DNA of 64,000 nt from the NCBI RefSeq assembly GCF_024385465.1, contig NZ_JANFLS010000005.1, positions 124,001-188,000 on the forward strand, given 5' to 3'. This DNA comes from Arthrobacter sp. zg-Y844. Lineage in GTDB: Bacteria; Actinomycetota; Actinomycetes; Actinomycetales; Micrococcaceae. A program made the position numbers and the translations under genes. How positions within the stretch are numbered: position 1 is the first letter of the stretch; every line of letters begins with the position of its first letter. Below are positions 1 through 9,108 of the stretch, piece by piece. The notes under the pieces are model-generated. The model saw nothing but the letters and a program-made list of their open reading frames with translations. It made no database searches and was not told the origin of the DNA.

Positions 1-3000
1 CGGCGCGCCCTGCTGACGCGGCCGCCGGACATCCTCATCACCACGCCCGAATCCCTGTTCCTGATGCTCACATCCTCCGCCCGGGAAACCCTGACCGAAG
101 TGGAAACCGTGATCGTGGATGAGGTGCACGCCGTGGCAGGCACCAAACGCGGTGCCCACCTGGCCGTGACGCTGGCGCGGCTGGACGCCATGCTGGAAAA
201 GCCCGTGCAGCGGATCGGGCTCTCCGCCACGGTGGAGCCGCACGAAACCGTGGCGCGTTTCCTTGGCGGCAACGCTCCGGTGCGGATCGTGGCGCCGCAG
301 TCCCGGAAGAATTGGAACCTCACCGTCACCGTTCCGGTGGAGGACATGACGGATCTGGGCAACGCACCTACCACTGAGGACACCGTTGAGGGCGGTTACG
401 CTCCGCAGGCGAGCATCTGGCCGCATGTGGAGGAGAAGATTGTCGACCTCATCGAGGCCAACCGCTCCACCATCGTGTTCGCCAACTCCCGGCGCCTCGC
501 CGAGCGCATCACCGCCCGCCTGAACGAGATCCATGCCTTCCGGCTGGAGGCTGCGCAGGCGGCCACAGGAACGGACGGGATCCCGGCCCCGGCAGCACCT
601 GCACGTCCGCCGGCCCAGATCATGGCACAGGCCGGGGTGTCCGTGCTGCGGCGCGAGGACCTCGCCGTCGAAGACGACACCCCCGTGCTCGCACGGGCGC
701 ACCACGGCTCGGTGTCCCGGGACCAGCGGGCCCTGATCGAAGACGACCTGAAATCCGGCCGGCTGCGCTGTGTGGTGGCCACCAGCTCGCTGGAGCTCGG
801 CATCGACATGGGGGCCGTGGATCTGGTGGTGCAGGTCGAATCGCCGCCGTCGGTGGCCAGCGGCCTGCAGCGGGTGGGCCGGGCCGGGCACCAGGTGGGC
901 GAAATCTCCCAGGGCGTGATGTTCCCCAAACACCGCGGCGACCTGCTGAACTCGGCCGTCACCGCCGAACGGATGCTCGCGGGCCAGATCGAACCTCTGA
1001 CCATACCGGCCAACCCGCTGGACATCCTCGCCCAGCAGACCGTGGCCGCCGCCGCCCTGGGCTCCATCGACGTGGAGGAATGGTTCGACGTCGTCCGCCA
1101 GTCCGCACCCTTTGCCGGCCTGCCGCGCTCCGCGTTCGACGCCACCCTGGACCTGCTTTCCGGCCGCTACCCCTCGGACGAGTTCGCCGAGCTGCGGCCG
1201 CGGATTGTCTGGGACCGCACCGAAGGCACCATTACCGGCAGGCCCGGCGCGCAGCGCCTCGCCGTCACCTCCGGCGGCACCATCCCCGACCGCGGCCTCT
1301 TCGGTGTCTACCTGGTCGGCGATTCCGAAGGAAAGAACAGCCGCCGGGTCGGTGAACTTGACGAGGAAATGGTCTACGAATCCCGGGTCGGGGACATTTT
1401 CGCCCTGGGTGCCACGAGCTGGCGGATCGAAGACATCACCCATGACCGGGTGCTGGTCTCCCCCGCCTTCGGCCAGCCCGGCAAACTGCCGTTCTGGCGC
1501 GGGGATACCCTCGGCCGGCCGGTGGAGCTGGGCCGTGCCCTGGGCGCCTTCGTCCGCGAGATGGCCGCCGCTGATGACGCAGCGGCCCGGGAACGCCTGA
1601 CCGCCGTCGGGCTGGATGACTGGGCCGCCGGCAACCTGATCAATTACCTGCACGAACAGCAGCAGGCCACCGATGTGGTGCCCAACGACCGGTCGCTGGT
1701 GGTGGAACGCTTCCATGACGAACTCGGCGATTGGCGGGTAGTCCTGCACAGCCCGTACGGCATGCCGGTCCATGCGCCCTGGGCACTCGCTGTCGGGGCG
1801 CGGCTGCACGCCCGGTACGGGCTGGATGGATCTGCCATGGCATCCGACGACGGCATTGTGCTGCGCGTGCCGCTGATGGAGGACGAACCGCCCGGCGCCG
1901 AGCTGTTCCTGTTCGACCCCGAGGAACTCGACTCCATTGTCACCGCCGAGGTGGGCGGCTCGGCGTTGTTCGCCTCACGGTTCCGGGAGTGCGCGGCGCG
2001 CGCGCTGCTGCTGCCGCGGCAGAACCCCTCCAAACGCACCCCGCTCTGGCAGCAGCGGCAGCGGTCGGCGCAGCTGCTGGATGTCGCCAAAAAGTACCCC
2101 ACGTTCCCGATCCTGCTCGAAACGGTCCGCGAATGCCTGCAGGATGTCTATGATCTGCCGGCCCTGAAAGACATTGCGTCCGGCATAGAGCGGCGCGAGA
2201 TCCGTTTGGTGGAAACCACCACCCCCTCGCCGTCGCCGTTCGCCCGCTCCATGCTCTTCGGCTACGTGGGTGCGTTCCTGTATGAAGGCGATTCGCCGCT
2301 GGCCGAACGCAAAGCCGCCGCCCTGTCCCTGGATCCCACGCTGCTCAATGAGCTGCTGGGCCGGGCCGAACTGCGCGAACTGCTGGACGCGCGGATCATC
2401 GCCCGGATCGAAAGCGAACTCCAGCGCCTGGCTCCGGACCGCCATGCCCGCGGCTTGGAAGGCGTGGCGGACCTGCTGCGGCTGCTCGGCCCGCTCTCCG
2501 TTCCGGAGGTCGCCGCCCGCCTGCAGCCGGTGGAGCTTCCCGCCGACGACACCGGGACGGCGGTGGAACCGGCTCCGGCCGCCGCCGCCCCGGAGGATGC
2601 CGAAGAGCTGCTGGAGCAGCTGGTCCGCGCCAACCGGGCCCTGAAAATCGGCATGGCCGGCAGCACCCGGTATGCAGCCATCGAAGACGCCGCCCGGCTG
2701 CGGGACGCCCTGGGTGTTCCGTTGCCGATGGGCGTGCCGCTGGCGTTTATCGAACCCGTTGCGGATCCGCTCGGTGACCTGGTGGGCCGGTATGCACGAA
2801 CCCACGGGCCTTTCACCGCAGCCGAAGCCGCCGCCCGGCTGGGCCTCGGCGTCGCCGTCGTCACAGGCACCCTGCAGCGCCTGGCCGGCGAGGGACGCGT
2901 CGCGGAGGGCGAATTCCGCCCGGCCGAAACGCTGCTGCTGGACGCGGCCGACGGCGTCGACTCCACTCCCCCCGCCACCGTCACCGTTCCCGGCTCTCCC

Positions 3001-4410
3001 GCCGGAACCGAATGGTGCGACGTCGAGGTGCTGCGGCGGCTGCGCCGCAGTTCGCTGGCGGCCCTGCGTTCCGAGGTGGAGCCGGTGGACCCGGCCACCT
3101 ACGGGCGGTTCCTGCCGGTCTGGCAGAACGTGGGTTCGTCACTGCGCGGGCTCGACGGCGTGGCCACCGTGATTGACCAGCTTTCCGGCGTGCCGATTCC
3201 GGCATCGGCCTGGGAACCGCTGATCCTGGGCTCCCGGGTGCGCGACTACGCCCCGGCCATGCTGGACGAGCTGACCGCCACGGGCGAAGTGGTGTGGTCC
3301 GGCAGCGGTTCCCTGCCGGGCAACGACGGCTGGATAGCCCTGCACCTGGCCGAAAACGCGCCGCTGACGCTCAACCCCTCCCCCGATTTCGAGCCGGGCG
3401 GCCTGCACCAGCGGCTGCTGGAACTGCTGGGCAACGGCGGCGCGTACTTCTTCCGCCAGCTCGGCGACGGCCTCGCCGCAGACGGCATGGCCGAAACGGA
3501 TGCGAACATCATTTCCGCCCTCTGGGAACTCGTCTGGGCCGGGCGGATCAGCAATGACACCTTCACCCCGGTGCGGTCCCTGCTCTCCGGCGGGAAAACC
3601 GCCCATAAGCAACGGGCCGCCACCCCGCGTGCCCGCACCGCACGGATGGGACGGCTGGGCCGGGCACCCGGGGCGTCGCTGACGGGCAGCTCCATGCGGC
3701 TGGCGGCCGGCGGCGCGTCCGCTCCGGCACTCCGCAACGCTCCGCCCCTGGTCGCGGGGCGGTGGAGCATGCTCCCCGCAGTGGAAACCGACGCCACCCT
3801 GCATGCCCACGCCACGGCCGAGCTGATGCTGGACCGCTACGGTGTGGTCACCCGCGGCTCCGTGGCCAGCGAAGGCACCCCGGGCGGTTTCGCCCTGCTG
3901 TACCGGGTGCTGGCCCGGCTGGAGGAAATGGGCAGGTGCCGGCGCGGCTACTTCATCGAGCAGCTCGGCGCCGCCCAGTTTGCCGTGCCCGCCACCGTGG
4001 ACCGGCTGCGTTCCTTCTCCGAAGACGCGCAGTTGAAGCAGCCCGAACCGTCCGCCGTCGCCCTGGCTGCCACCGATCCGGCGAACCCCTACGGCGCCGC
4101 CCTGCCCTGGCCCACGCTGGAGGGCGGACACCGGCCCGGCCGCAAGGCCGGGGCACTGGTGGTCCTGGTCGACGGCGAGCTTGCACTGTACGCCGAACGC
4201 GGCGGCAAGACACTCCTGACCTTCACCGAGGAGCCGGCCGCCTTGGAGCTTTCCGCTGCCGCCCTGGTGCGGATTATCCAACGGGGTGCGGCGGAGAAAA
4301 TGGCCATCGAGAAGGTCAACGGGACGGATATCCTCGATACGGACGCTGCACGGGCACTGACCGCTGCCGGTTTCTACACCACGCCGAAAGGGCTGCGCTA
4401 CCGTGTCTGA
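1..4410 (+). CDS. lhr: Lhr-type ATP-dependent superfamily 2 helicase (5' end outside window)
   Basis: Coding runs in frame from base 1, so the N-terminus lies upstream; about 1,469 residues are visible. The DEVH box (DEVHAVAG), motif III (GLSAT), the second RecA-fold segment (TIVFANSRR) and the motif V/VI region (SSLELGIDMGAVD, then LQRVGRAGH) are all present. A very long C-terminal part with winged-helix and Lhr-core character follows. Known family role: 3'-5' DNA/RNA-DNA helicase of DNA repair in actinobacteria. The nei2 gene starts 38 bp downstream on the same strand, an order familiar from other actinobacteria, so co-transcription in a DNA-damage setting is likely. Walker A and motif I are not visible. 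Confidence 0.95.
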   Translation, partial: RRALLTRPPDILITTPESLFLMLTSSARETLTEVETVIVDEVHAVAGTKRGAHLAVTLARLDAMLEKPVQRIGLSATVEPHETVARFLGGNAPVRIVAPQSRKNWNLTVTVPVEDMTDLGNAPTTEDTVEGGYAPQASIWPHVEEKIVDLIEANRSTIVFANSRRLAERITARLNEIHAFRLEAAQAATGTDGIPAPAAPARPPAQIMAQAGVSVLRREDLAVEDDTPVLARAHHGSVSRDQRALIEDDLKSGRLRCVVATSSLELGIDMGAVDLVVQVESPPSVASGLQRVGRAGHQVGEISQGVMFPKHRGDLLNSAVTAERMLAGQIEPLTIPANPLDILAQQTVAAAALGSIDVEEWFDVVRQSAPFAGLPRSAFDATLDLLSGRYPSDEFAELRPRIVWDRTEGTITGRPGAQRLAVTSGGTIPDRGLFGVYLVGDSEGKNSRRVGELDEEMVYESRVGDIFALGATSWRIEDITHDRVLVSPAFGQPGKLPFWRGDTLGRPVELGRALGAFVREMAAADDAAARERLTAVGLDDWAAGNLINYLHEQQQATDVVPNDRSLVVERFHDELGDWRVVLHSPYGMPVHAPWALAVGARLHARYGLDGSAMASDDGIVLRVPLMEDEPPGAELFLFDPEELDSIVTAEVGGSALFASRFRECAARALLLPRQNPSKRTPLWQQRQRSAQLLDVAKKYPTFPILLETVRECLQDVYDLPALKDIASGIERREIRLVETTTPSPSPFARSMLFGYVGAFLYEGDSPLAERKAAALSLDPTLLNELLGRAELRELLDARIIARIESELQRLAPDRHARGLEGVADLLRLLGPLSVPEVAARLQPVELPADDTGTAVEPAPAAAAPEDAEELLEQLVRANRALKIGMAGSTRYAAIEDAARLRDALGVPLPMGVPLAFIEPVADPLGDLVGRYARTHGPFTAAEAAARLGLGVAVVTGTLQRLAGEGRVAEGEFRPAETLLLDAADGVDSTPPATVTVPGSPAGTEWCDVEVLRRLRRSSLAALRSEVEPVDPATYGRFLPVWQNVGSSLRGLDGVATVIDQLSGVPIPASAWEPLILGSRVRDYAPAMLDELTATGEVVWSGSGSLPGNDGWIALHLAENAPLTLNPSPDFEPGGLHQRLLELLGNGGAYFFRQLGDGLAADGMAETDANIISALWELVWAGRISNDTFTPVRSLLSGGKTAHKQRAATPRARTARMGRLGRAPGASLTGSSMRLAAGGASAPALRNAPPLVAGRWSMLPAVETDATLHAHATAELMLDRYGVVTRGSVASEGTPGGFALLYRVLARLEEMGRCRRGYFIEQLGAAQFAVPATVDRLRSFSEDAQLKQPEPSAVALAATDPANPYGAALPWPTLEGGHRPGRKAGALVVLVDGELALYAERGGKTLLTFTEEPAALELSAAALVRIIQRGAAEKMAIEKVNGTDILDTDAARALTAAGFYTTPKGLRYRV

Positions 4411-4448
4411 CGTGCTGGCCCAGTGCGGAGTCGAACCGGGGAGGAACC

Positions 4449-5246
4449 GTGCCTGAGGGCGATACCATCTGGCGGGCGGCGAGGGACCTCAACGCCGTCC
4501 TGGCCGGCAAAGAGCTCACCCGGTGCGATATCCGCGTCCCGAAATTCGCCACCACCGATTTCACCGGCTCCGCCGTGCAGGACGTCGTGTCCCGCGGCAA
4601 GCATCTGCTGATCCGCGGCGGCGATCCCGTGGACGGCTGGATCCTCCACTCCCACCTGAAAATGGAGGGGCTTTGGCACGTTTACGCGCGCGGCGAGAAG
4701 TGGCGCCGGCCCGCGTTCAAGGCCCGCTGCATCCTCGAAACGGACACCCACCAGGTGGTCGGCTTCGACCTCGGGTTCCTTCGTGTCCTGCCCCGCTCGG
4801 ACGAGGACGACGCCGTCGGCTACCTTGGCCCGGACCTGCTGGGGCCTGACTGGGACGCCGAAGAAGCGCTGCGCCGCCTCTCCGCCCAGCCGGACCGGCC
4901 CATCGGCCTTGCCCTGCTGGACCAGCGGAACCTCGCCGGGATCGGCAACATCTACCGGTGCGAGCTGTGCTTCCTGGCCGGCATCCACCCGCTGACCCCG
5001 GTCTCGGACGTCCCGGATCTGCCCCGCCTGGTGGACCTGTCCAAGCGCCTTTTGGAGGTCAATAAGGCCCGCTCCCGCCGGATCACCACCGGCGCCATGG
5101 GCCGGGACCAGCTCTGGGTCTATCGCCGGGAACGGCGGGGCTGCCTGCGCTGCGGCACCAAGGTGGCGCATGAGCTGCTCGGCGACAACGAGATGGAAAT
5201 GCGGGACCTGTACTACTGCCCGCACTGCCAGCCGTTTCCGAGTTAG
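4449..5246 (+). CDS. nei2: Nei2-type endonuclease VIII / Fpg-family DNA glycosylase-AP lyase
   Basis: 265 residues from GTG. The start is fixed by the N-terminus V/M-P-E-G-D-T, because the family needs Pro2 and Glu3 as catalytic residues, and by an upstream GGGAGGA ribosome site. The reading frame stays open far upstream, overlapping lhr in another frame, but that part is not Fpg-like. Visible are the helix-two-turn-helix region (QRNLAGIGNIYRCE) and a C-terminal zinc finger CLRC...CPHC. Family role: excision of oxidised pyrimidines in base excision repair, with beta/delta lyase activity. It follows lhr at 38 bp. A second Fpg-like glycosylase lies at 34183-35067. Confidence 0.93.
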   Translation: MPEGDTIWRAARDLNAVLAGKELTRCDIRVPKFATTDFTGSAVQDVVSRGKHLLIRGGDPVDGWILHSHLKMEGLWHVYARGEKWRRPAFKARCILETDTHQVVGFDLGFLRVLPRSDEDDAVGYLGPDLLGPDWDAEEALRRLSAQPDRPIGLALLDQRNLAGIGNIYRCELCFLAGIHPLTPVSDVPDLPRLVDLSKRLLEVNKARSRRITTGAMGRDQLWVYRRERRGCLRCGTKVAHELLGDNEMEMRDLYYCPHCQPFPS

Positions 5247-5262
5247 CCGGGGACGGGCTTCC

Positions 5263-6129
5263 TTACCTGAGCTGCCGGCCGGCCCGCCGGATTGAGTCAC
5301 CGATGCGGTGCAGCCGTTCCGAGTCCAGCTTCCAGGCCTGCCAGTACAGCAGGACGTCCCGGTGCGCACGCTCATCGAGCAGCACCAACGTCCCGTCCTT
5401 GAGCCCGTTACCCAACTGCAGTTCCGGCAGCATGCCCCAGCCGAGTCCTGCACGGACCGCCGCCACGAAGGCCTCCGAGGACGGGATCGTGTGCCGGGGC
5501 GGTCGTCCGTCAACGCCGCGTGCCTGCAGGAACCGGCGCTGCAGATCGTCCTTGGCATTGAATTGAACCACCGGCATGGCTGCCCAATCGACACCGTCTT
5601 CGCGCGTGAAGCGCTGCTGCAGGTCCGGCGTCGACACCGGGAGGTAACGCATGGCGCCCAAGGCCTCGACCCTGCAGCCGTTGACCGGTGTCGGATCGGC
5701 AGTGACGGCGCCGATCACGTCCCCTTGGCGCAACAGCTGCGCACTGTGGTCCTGGTCTTCGACGTGCAGGTCCAGGGTGCTGTCCGTCCACTCGGCTGCT
5801 TCAGAGAGGACGGGGACGAACCATGTGGCGAGGGAGTCCGCGTTGACGGCCACCGGCGTCGGCGTCCGCGGTGACGTGCCACCTGAGAGCGCGGAACGGG
5901 TTTCCCCCTCCAGCAGCTGCACCTGCCGTGCCATGCGCAGCAGAACCATGCCCGCATCCGTCGGCGTGCAGGGTGTCCCCCGGCGAATGACGATCTGGCC
6001 CACGGAGCTTTCCAGTGCCTTGATGCGCTGGCTTACCGCGGACGGACTGATATGCAGCCGATCCGCCGCCGCTTCGAACGTGCCCTCGTCTACGACGGCG
6101 GACAGTGCGCGGAGATGCTCAAAGTTCAT
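5263..6129 (-). CDS. lysG: LysR-family regulator of the LysG/ArgP type
   Basis: 288 residues: an N-terminal winged HTH (residues about 1-60, with the SPSAVSQRIKALE recognition helix) and a C-terminal LysR effector domain. It is divergent from the LysE exporter gene with 69 bp between the starts. That is the classical arrangement in which LysG activates lysE in response to intracellular lysine or arginine (known for Corynebacterium). A TAGGTT hexamer exactly 6 nt before the ATG suggests a leaderless transcript. The effector cannot be read from the sequence; the assignment rests on architecture plus partner gene. Confidence 0.85.
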   Translation of the reverse strand: MNFEHLRALSAVVDEGTFEAAADRLHISPSAVSQRIKALESSVGQIVIRRGTPCTPTDAGMVLLRMARQVQLLEGETRSALSGGTSPRTPTPVAVNADSLATWFVPVLSEAAEWTDSTLDLHVEDQDHSAQLLRQGDVIGAVTADPTPVNGCRVEALGAMRYLPVSTPDLQQRFTREDGVDWAAMPVVQFNAKDDLQRRFLQARGVDGRPPRHTIPSSEAFVAAVRAGLGWGMLPELQLGNGLKDGTLVLLDERAHRDVLLYWQAWKLDSERLHRIGDSIRRAGRQLR

Positions 6130-6135
6130 GAAGCA

Positions 6136-6141
6136 AACCTA
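6136..6141 (-). promoter_or_regulatory. -10 hexamer of a putative leaderless promoter (lysG)
   Basis: TAGGTT, TGCTTC, ATG 6129 on the minus strand. Confidence 0.55.
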
Positions 6142-6186
6142 ATGCATCCTTCAAATCATTCGTTTGTCTGAACCACTGCAGCTGGT

Positions 6187-6192
6187 TACCGT
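6187..6192 (+). promoter_or_regulatory. Possible -10 hexamer before lysE
   Basis: TACCGT ends six bases before ATG 6199. The six bases (CGAGGA) also look like a ribosome site, so leaderless initiation is less certain here. Confidence 0.35.
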
Positions 6193-6198
6193 CGAGGA

Positions 6199-6795
6199 AT
6201 GCTAAGTATTTGGGCAACCGGAATGGTCACCGGTTTCGGACTGATTGTGGCCATCGGAGCGCAGAATGCCTTCGTCCTGCGGCAGGGGCTGCGGCGGGAA
6301 CACATCGGCGCGGTAGTGGCCCTGTGCATCATCAGCGATGCCCTGTTGATCTTCGGCGGCACCGCCGGAATCGGGGCATTGGTGTCCCGTTTCCCGGCGG
6401 TCCTGGACATCCTGCGCTGGGCCGGCGCCGCCTATCTCGCCTGGTGGGGTATCCGCTCGCTGATCTCCGCCGCCAGGCCCTCGGCACTGGAAGCACAGGC
6501 ACCGCGGGCCAAGGGCACCGTCATCCTGACCACCCTTGCCCTGACCTTCCTGAACCCGCACGTGTATCTGGACACCGTGGTGCTGCTGGGCAGCCTGGCG
6601 AACCAGTACGGTTCCGACACGCGCTGGATTTTCGCCGCCGGCGCCGCCGTCGGCAGCGTCATCTGGTTCACCGCGCTGGGTTACGGTGCCCGCAGCTTAT
6701 CTGGGGTGCTGAACCGGCCGCGCACCTGGCAGATTGTGGACCTGCTGATCGGCGTCGTTATGCTGTTCCTCGCCGTCCGGCTGGTCTTGGACTGA
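6199..6795 (+). CDS. lysE: LysE/ArgO-family basic amino-acid exporter
   Basis: 198 residues, very hydrophobic, five to six membrane segments. It opens with the family signature GFGLIVAIGAQNAFVLRQGLRR, which covers residues 9-30. Family role: efflux of L-lysine and L-arginine. It is divergent from lysG. The start is supported by GAGGA directly before the ATG and by a -10-like TACCGT six bases upstream. It may relieve lysine excess. That could matter in an organism that also carries a dapA-linked polymer synthetase 39 kb away, although nothing here links the two directly. Confidence 0.9.
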   Translation: MLSIWATGMVTGFGLIVAIGAQNAFVLRQGLRREHIGAVVALCIISDALLIFGGTAGIGALVSRFPAVLDILRWAGAAYLAWWGIRSLISAARPSALEAQAPRAKGTVILTTLALTFLNPHVYLDTVVLLGSLANQYGSDTRWIFAAGAAVGSVIWFTALGYGARSLSGVLNRPRTWQIVDLLIGVVMLFLAVRLVLD

Positions 6796-6835
6796 TCCGG
6801 ACGACGGCGGTGGTCCGGCCGTGCGTGCTCGCCAG

Positions 6836-8194
6836 CTAGGCCCGCGGGACGTGCGTGGCCGTGACCCAGCGCAGCAGCGAGTACAGCAGCTGGGAAGCAC
6901 CGGGCATAAAGCCGGATCCGTGGTGGTAGACCGGGTCCATGGTGGTCACCAGCAGGCGGGCAGGCTGGTTCACCTCATCCACATACAGCAGCGTGCCGGA
7001 TTCGGCGCCGTCCTCTTCCATCACCACCAGCGAGCGGGCACCGGGGTGCGGATGCAACAGCCCGTGATGATGCCAGGACACCGACCAGGGGGTGAAGAAC
7101 TCCCACATCGGATCCTCGGGCAGCCGAAGCCGGGTGCCGTTGTCCTCGCCGGTGCGCCACATCCAGAACACCGTGGGGCGGAAACTGTAGCCGACGCCCG
7201 GCAGCCACTGTTCAACCTTGTTCTCACCAAGCACGATCACGGTTTTCCCCGGGTCGGACAAAGCGGCCAGGATGGCCGGAACAAAGCGCCCAAGCTGGCC
7301 CTGATGCAGCCGGTCGCTGACAATCACCACGTCCAGGTCCGCGAGTACGGCCGGATCGGCGTCCGGAAGATAAACGGACTCCAGCCGGTACGGCGCCAGG
7401 GCCGGGTCGGCCAGGGTCCGCAGGGGCTGGAAGGTGCCGCAGTGCAGCAGCCCGATCCGCGGGGCGGCTGATCCCTCGGTGCGTGAAACGGCGGAGGGCC
7501 GGGGTCCGACGGCGGCAGGAGCGGGGGCGGACGCCGGCTCGGCCGCGGTGCGTTCCCCGGCTTCCAGCCACTGCACCAGGTTCGGGCCCAGCACGCGGGT
7601 GGAATACTGATCGTCGCTGAAGCTCTCCAGGTCATTGCCGCCGTGCACCAGCACTTCGCCGGAGCCGATCCTGTAGCTGTAGTCCAGCGGGAGCCGGTAC
7701 TGGCCGATGCCGGTGACCACGGTCGCGTTCTCGGGCAGGTCCAGGTGATAGCCGCGGCCGTAGAAACCGGCGACGCCGATCTCCTCCAACCGCTCGTAGC
7801 TGTGGGTTCCGGGCACCCCGGTGCGGTAGTGCAGGTCCCGGTAGTCAATGCCTGTCCAGACCGGGTGTGGAGAGACCGGATGCGGCCGGACGTCCTGCGC
7901 GCCGCGGAATTCCAGCTTGCGCCAGACCGCCAGCCCGTCGATGAAAGGCTTAACCACCTGGCCGTTGACCAGTACCCGGCCGCCGGCACGGATGAAGCCG
8001 GTGAGCGCTTCGCGGTGCTTTCCCAGCAGGAGATGGTCCACGCCGCCGCCGATCACCAGCCCGTCGGCCGAGAGGATCCGGGCGCGGGCGGCGTCGTCGT
8101 CGAGGTCGTAGGCGTCGACATCCTCGAAGGCGCCGCGCCAGGTGGTGTCGGTCTGGCCGCGCATCGGCGTGCCGCCGATCAAGCGGATAATCAC
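6836..8194 (-). CDS. Unassigned two-domain protein, last gene of the iron ABC operon
   Basis: 452 residues, no signal peptide or membrane segment. The N-terminal half (about 1-215) looks like a class I amidotransferase/ThuA-like Rossmann fold, with strand-glycine patterns such as GLVIGGGVDHLLLG. A proline/alanine-rich linker (about 216-245) follows. The second half (about 246-452) again begins with a beta strand, IGLLHCGTF, and contains DVVIVSDRLH and VIVLGENKVEQW. It ends with a histidine-rich stretch SWHHHGLLHPHPGA and DPVYHHGSGF. It has no clear Cys-His-Glu amidotransferase triad. Its start overlaps the ATPase stop by 4 bp (ATGA), so it is translationally coupled to the transporter. I infer a role in handling the transported chelate; function unknown. 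Confidence 0.8.
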   Translation of the reverse strand: MIIRLIGGTPMRGQTDTTWRGAFEDVDAYDLDDDAARARILSADGLVIGGGVDHLLLGKHREALTGFIRAGGRVLVNGQVVKPFIDGLAVWRKLEFRGAQDVRPHPVSPHPVWTGIDYRDLHYRTGVPGTHSYERLEEIGVAGFYGRGYHLDLPENATVVTGIGQYRLPLDYSYRIGSGEVLVHGGNDLESFSDDQYSTRVLGPNLVQWLEAGERTAAEPASAPAPAAVGPRPSAVSRTEGSAAPRIGLLHCGTFQPLRTLADPALAPYRLESVYLPDADPAVLADLDVVIVSDRLHQGQLGRFVPAILAALSDPGKTVIVLGENKVEQWLPGVGYSFRPTVFWMWRTGEDNGTRLRLPEDPMWEFFTPWSVSWHHHGLLHPHPGARSLVVMEEDGAESGTLLYVDEVNQPARLLVTTMDPVYHHGSGFMPGASQLLYSLLRWVTATHVPRA

Positions 8195-9108
8195 GGGTGT
8201 TCCTTTCCAAGGGGTGTTCGTATTTCCACCGGAGTCGGCCCTGGCGCCGGTGCCCCGACTGCGCCGGGCACCGGGCAGGCACGGCAGGACGGGCCGAAAT
8301 CCGGAACGGCGATTACGCGTTCGCCGGATACCGTGCCCACGGTGGGGGTGCAGATCGGCAGGCCGTAGACCTCGGAGAGGGCGGGGCCGGTAAGCAGCTC
8401 CTCGGTAGGTCCCCAGCGGACGTCGTGGCTGCCGACAAACAGCAGTGCGTTGCGGGACACGTGGAGTGCGTGGTCAGGATGATGGGTGGTCATGATGACG
8501 CCCATCCCCTCCGCGGCCAGTCCGGTGAGCACGCTCAGCACGCGGGACTGGTTGTTCAGGTCCAGTGCCGACGCCGGTTCGTCCAGGACGAGCAGTTCGC
8601 AGCCCGAGGCCACGGCCCGGGCAATCAGCACCAGCTGCCGCTGCCCGCCGGAGAGGGTGGAATAGTCGCGTCCGGCCCAGCCTGCCACGCCTACCCGTTC
8701 CATGGCCGCATCGGCGGCGGCATGGTCCTCCGGGCGCGGAGTCTGATAGGCGCGCAGGTGCCGGGTGCAGCCCATCAGCACCATGTCGGCGACCGTGAAG
8801 GACGGACCCGCGCCGTGGTCCTGGGGCACGTATCCGATGCCCGGCGCACCGTGAACCGTGCCCTCACGCGGGGCAAGCAGCCCGGAGAGGCACTTGAGCA
8901 GCGTGGTTTTGCCGCGGGCGTTGGGCCCCAGGATGGACAGGACCTCCCCGCGTTCCAAGGAAAATTCCAGGTTCCGGAAGAGCCACGGACGCAGCCGGGA
9001 ATAACGGAAACCGAGGCCGGTGGCCTGCAGCAGCGGCGCGGAGTCAGCCACCGGGCTGCCCGTTAGGGGATCCCCGGGAACCGGGCGGGGCAGGGAAACG
9101 AGGGTCAT
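8191..9108 (-). CDS. Iron/siderophore (FecCD-type) ABC transporter ATP-binding protein
   Basis: 305 residues. Walker A is GPNARGKTT (residues about 61-69), the signature is LSGGQRQ, and Walker B is ELLVLDEP, followed by the H-loop in TTHHPDH. The C-terminus carries an extra tail with two cysteines (PSCRACPVPG). Family role: energises uptake of ferric siderophore, heme or cobalamin through a BtuCD-like complex. It overlaps the permease by 4 bp and the downstream gene by 4 bp. Walker A has Ala-Arg where Gly-Ser or Ala-Gly is more usual, but the catalytic Lys-Thr is intact. Confidence 0.93.
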   Translation of the reverse strand: MTLVSLPRPVPGDPLTGSPVADSAPLLQATGLGFRYSRLRPWLFRNLEFSLERGEVLSILGPNARGKTTLLKCLSGLLAPREGTVHGAPGIGYVPQDHGAGPSFTVADMVLMGCTRHLRAYQTPRPEDHAAADAAMERVGVAGWAGRDYSTLSGGQRQLVLIARAVASGCELLVLDEPASALDLNNQSRVLSVLTGLAAEGMGVIMTTHHPDHALHVSRNALLFVGSHDVRWGPTEELLTGPALSEVYGLPICTPTVGTVSGERVIAVPDFGPSCRACPVPGAVGAPAPGPTPVEIRTPLGKEHP

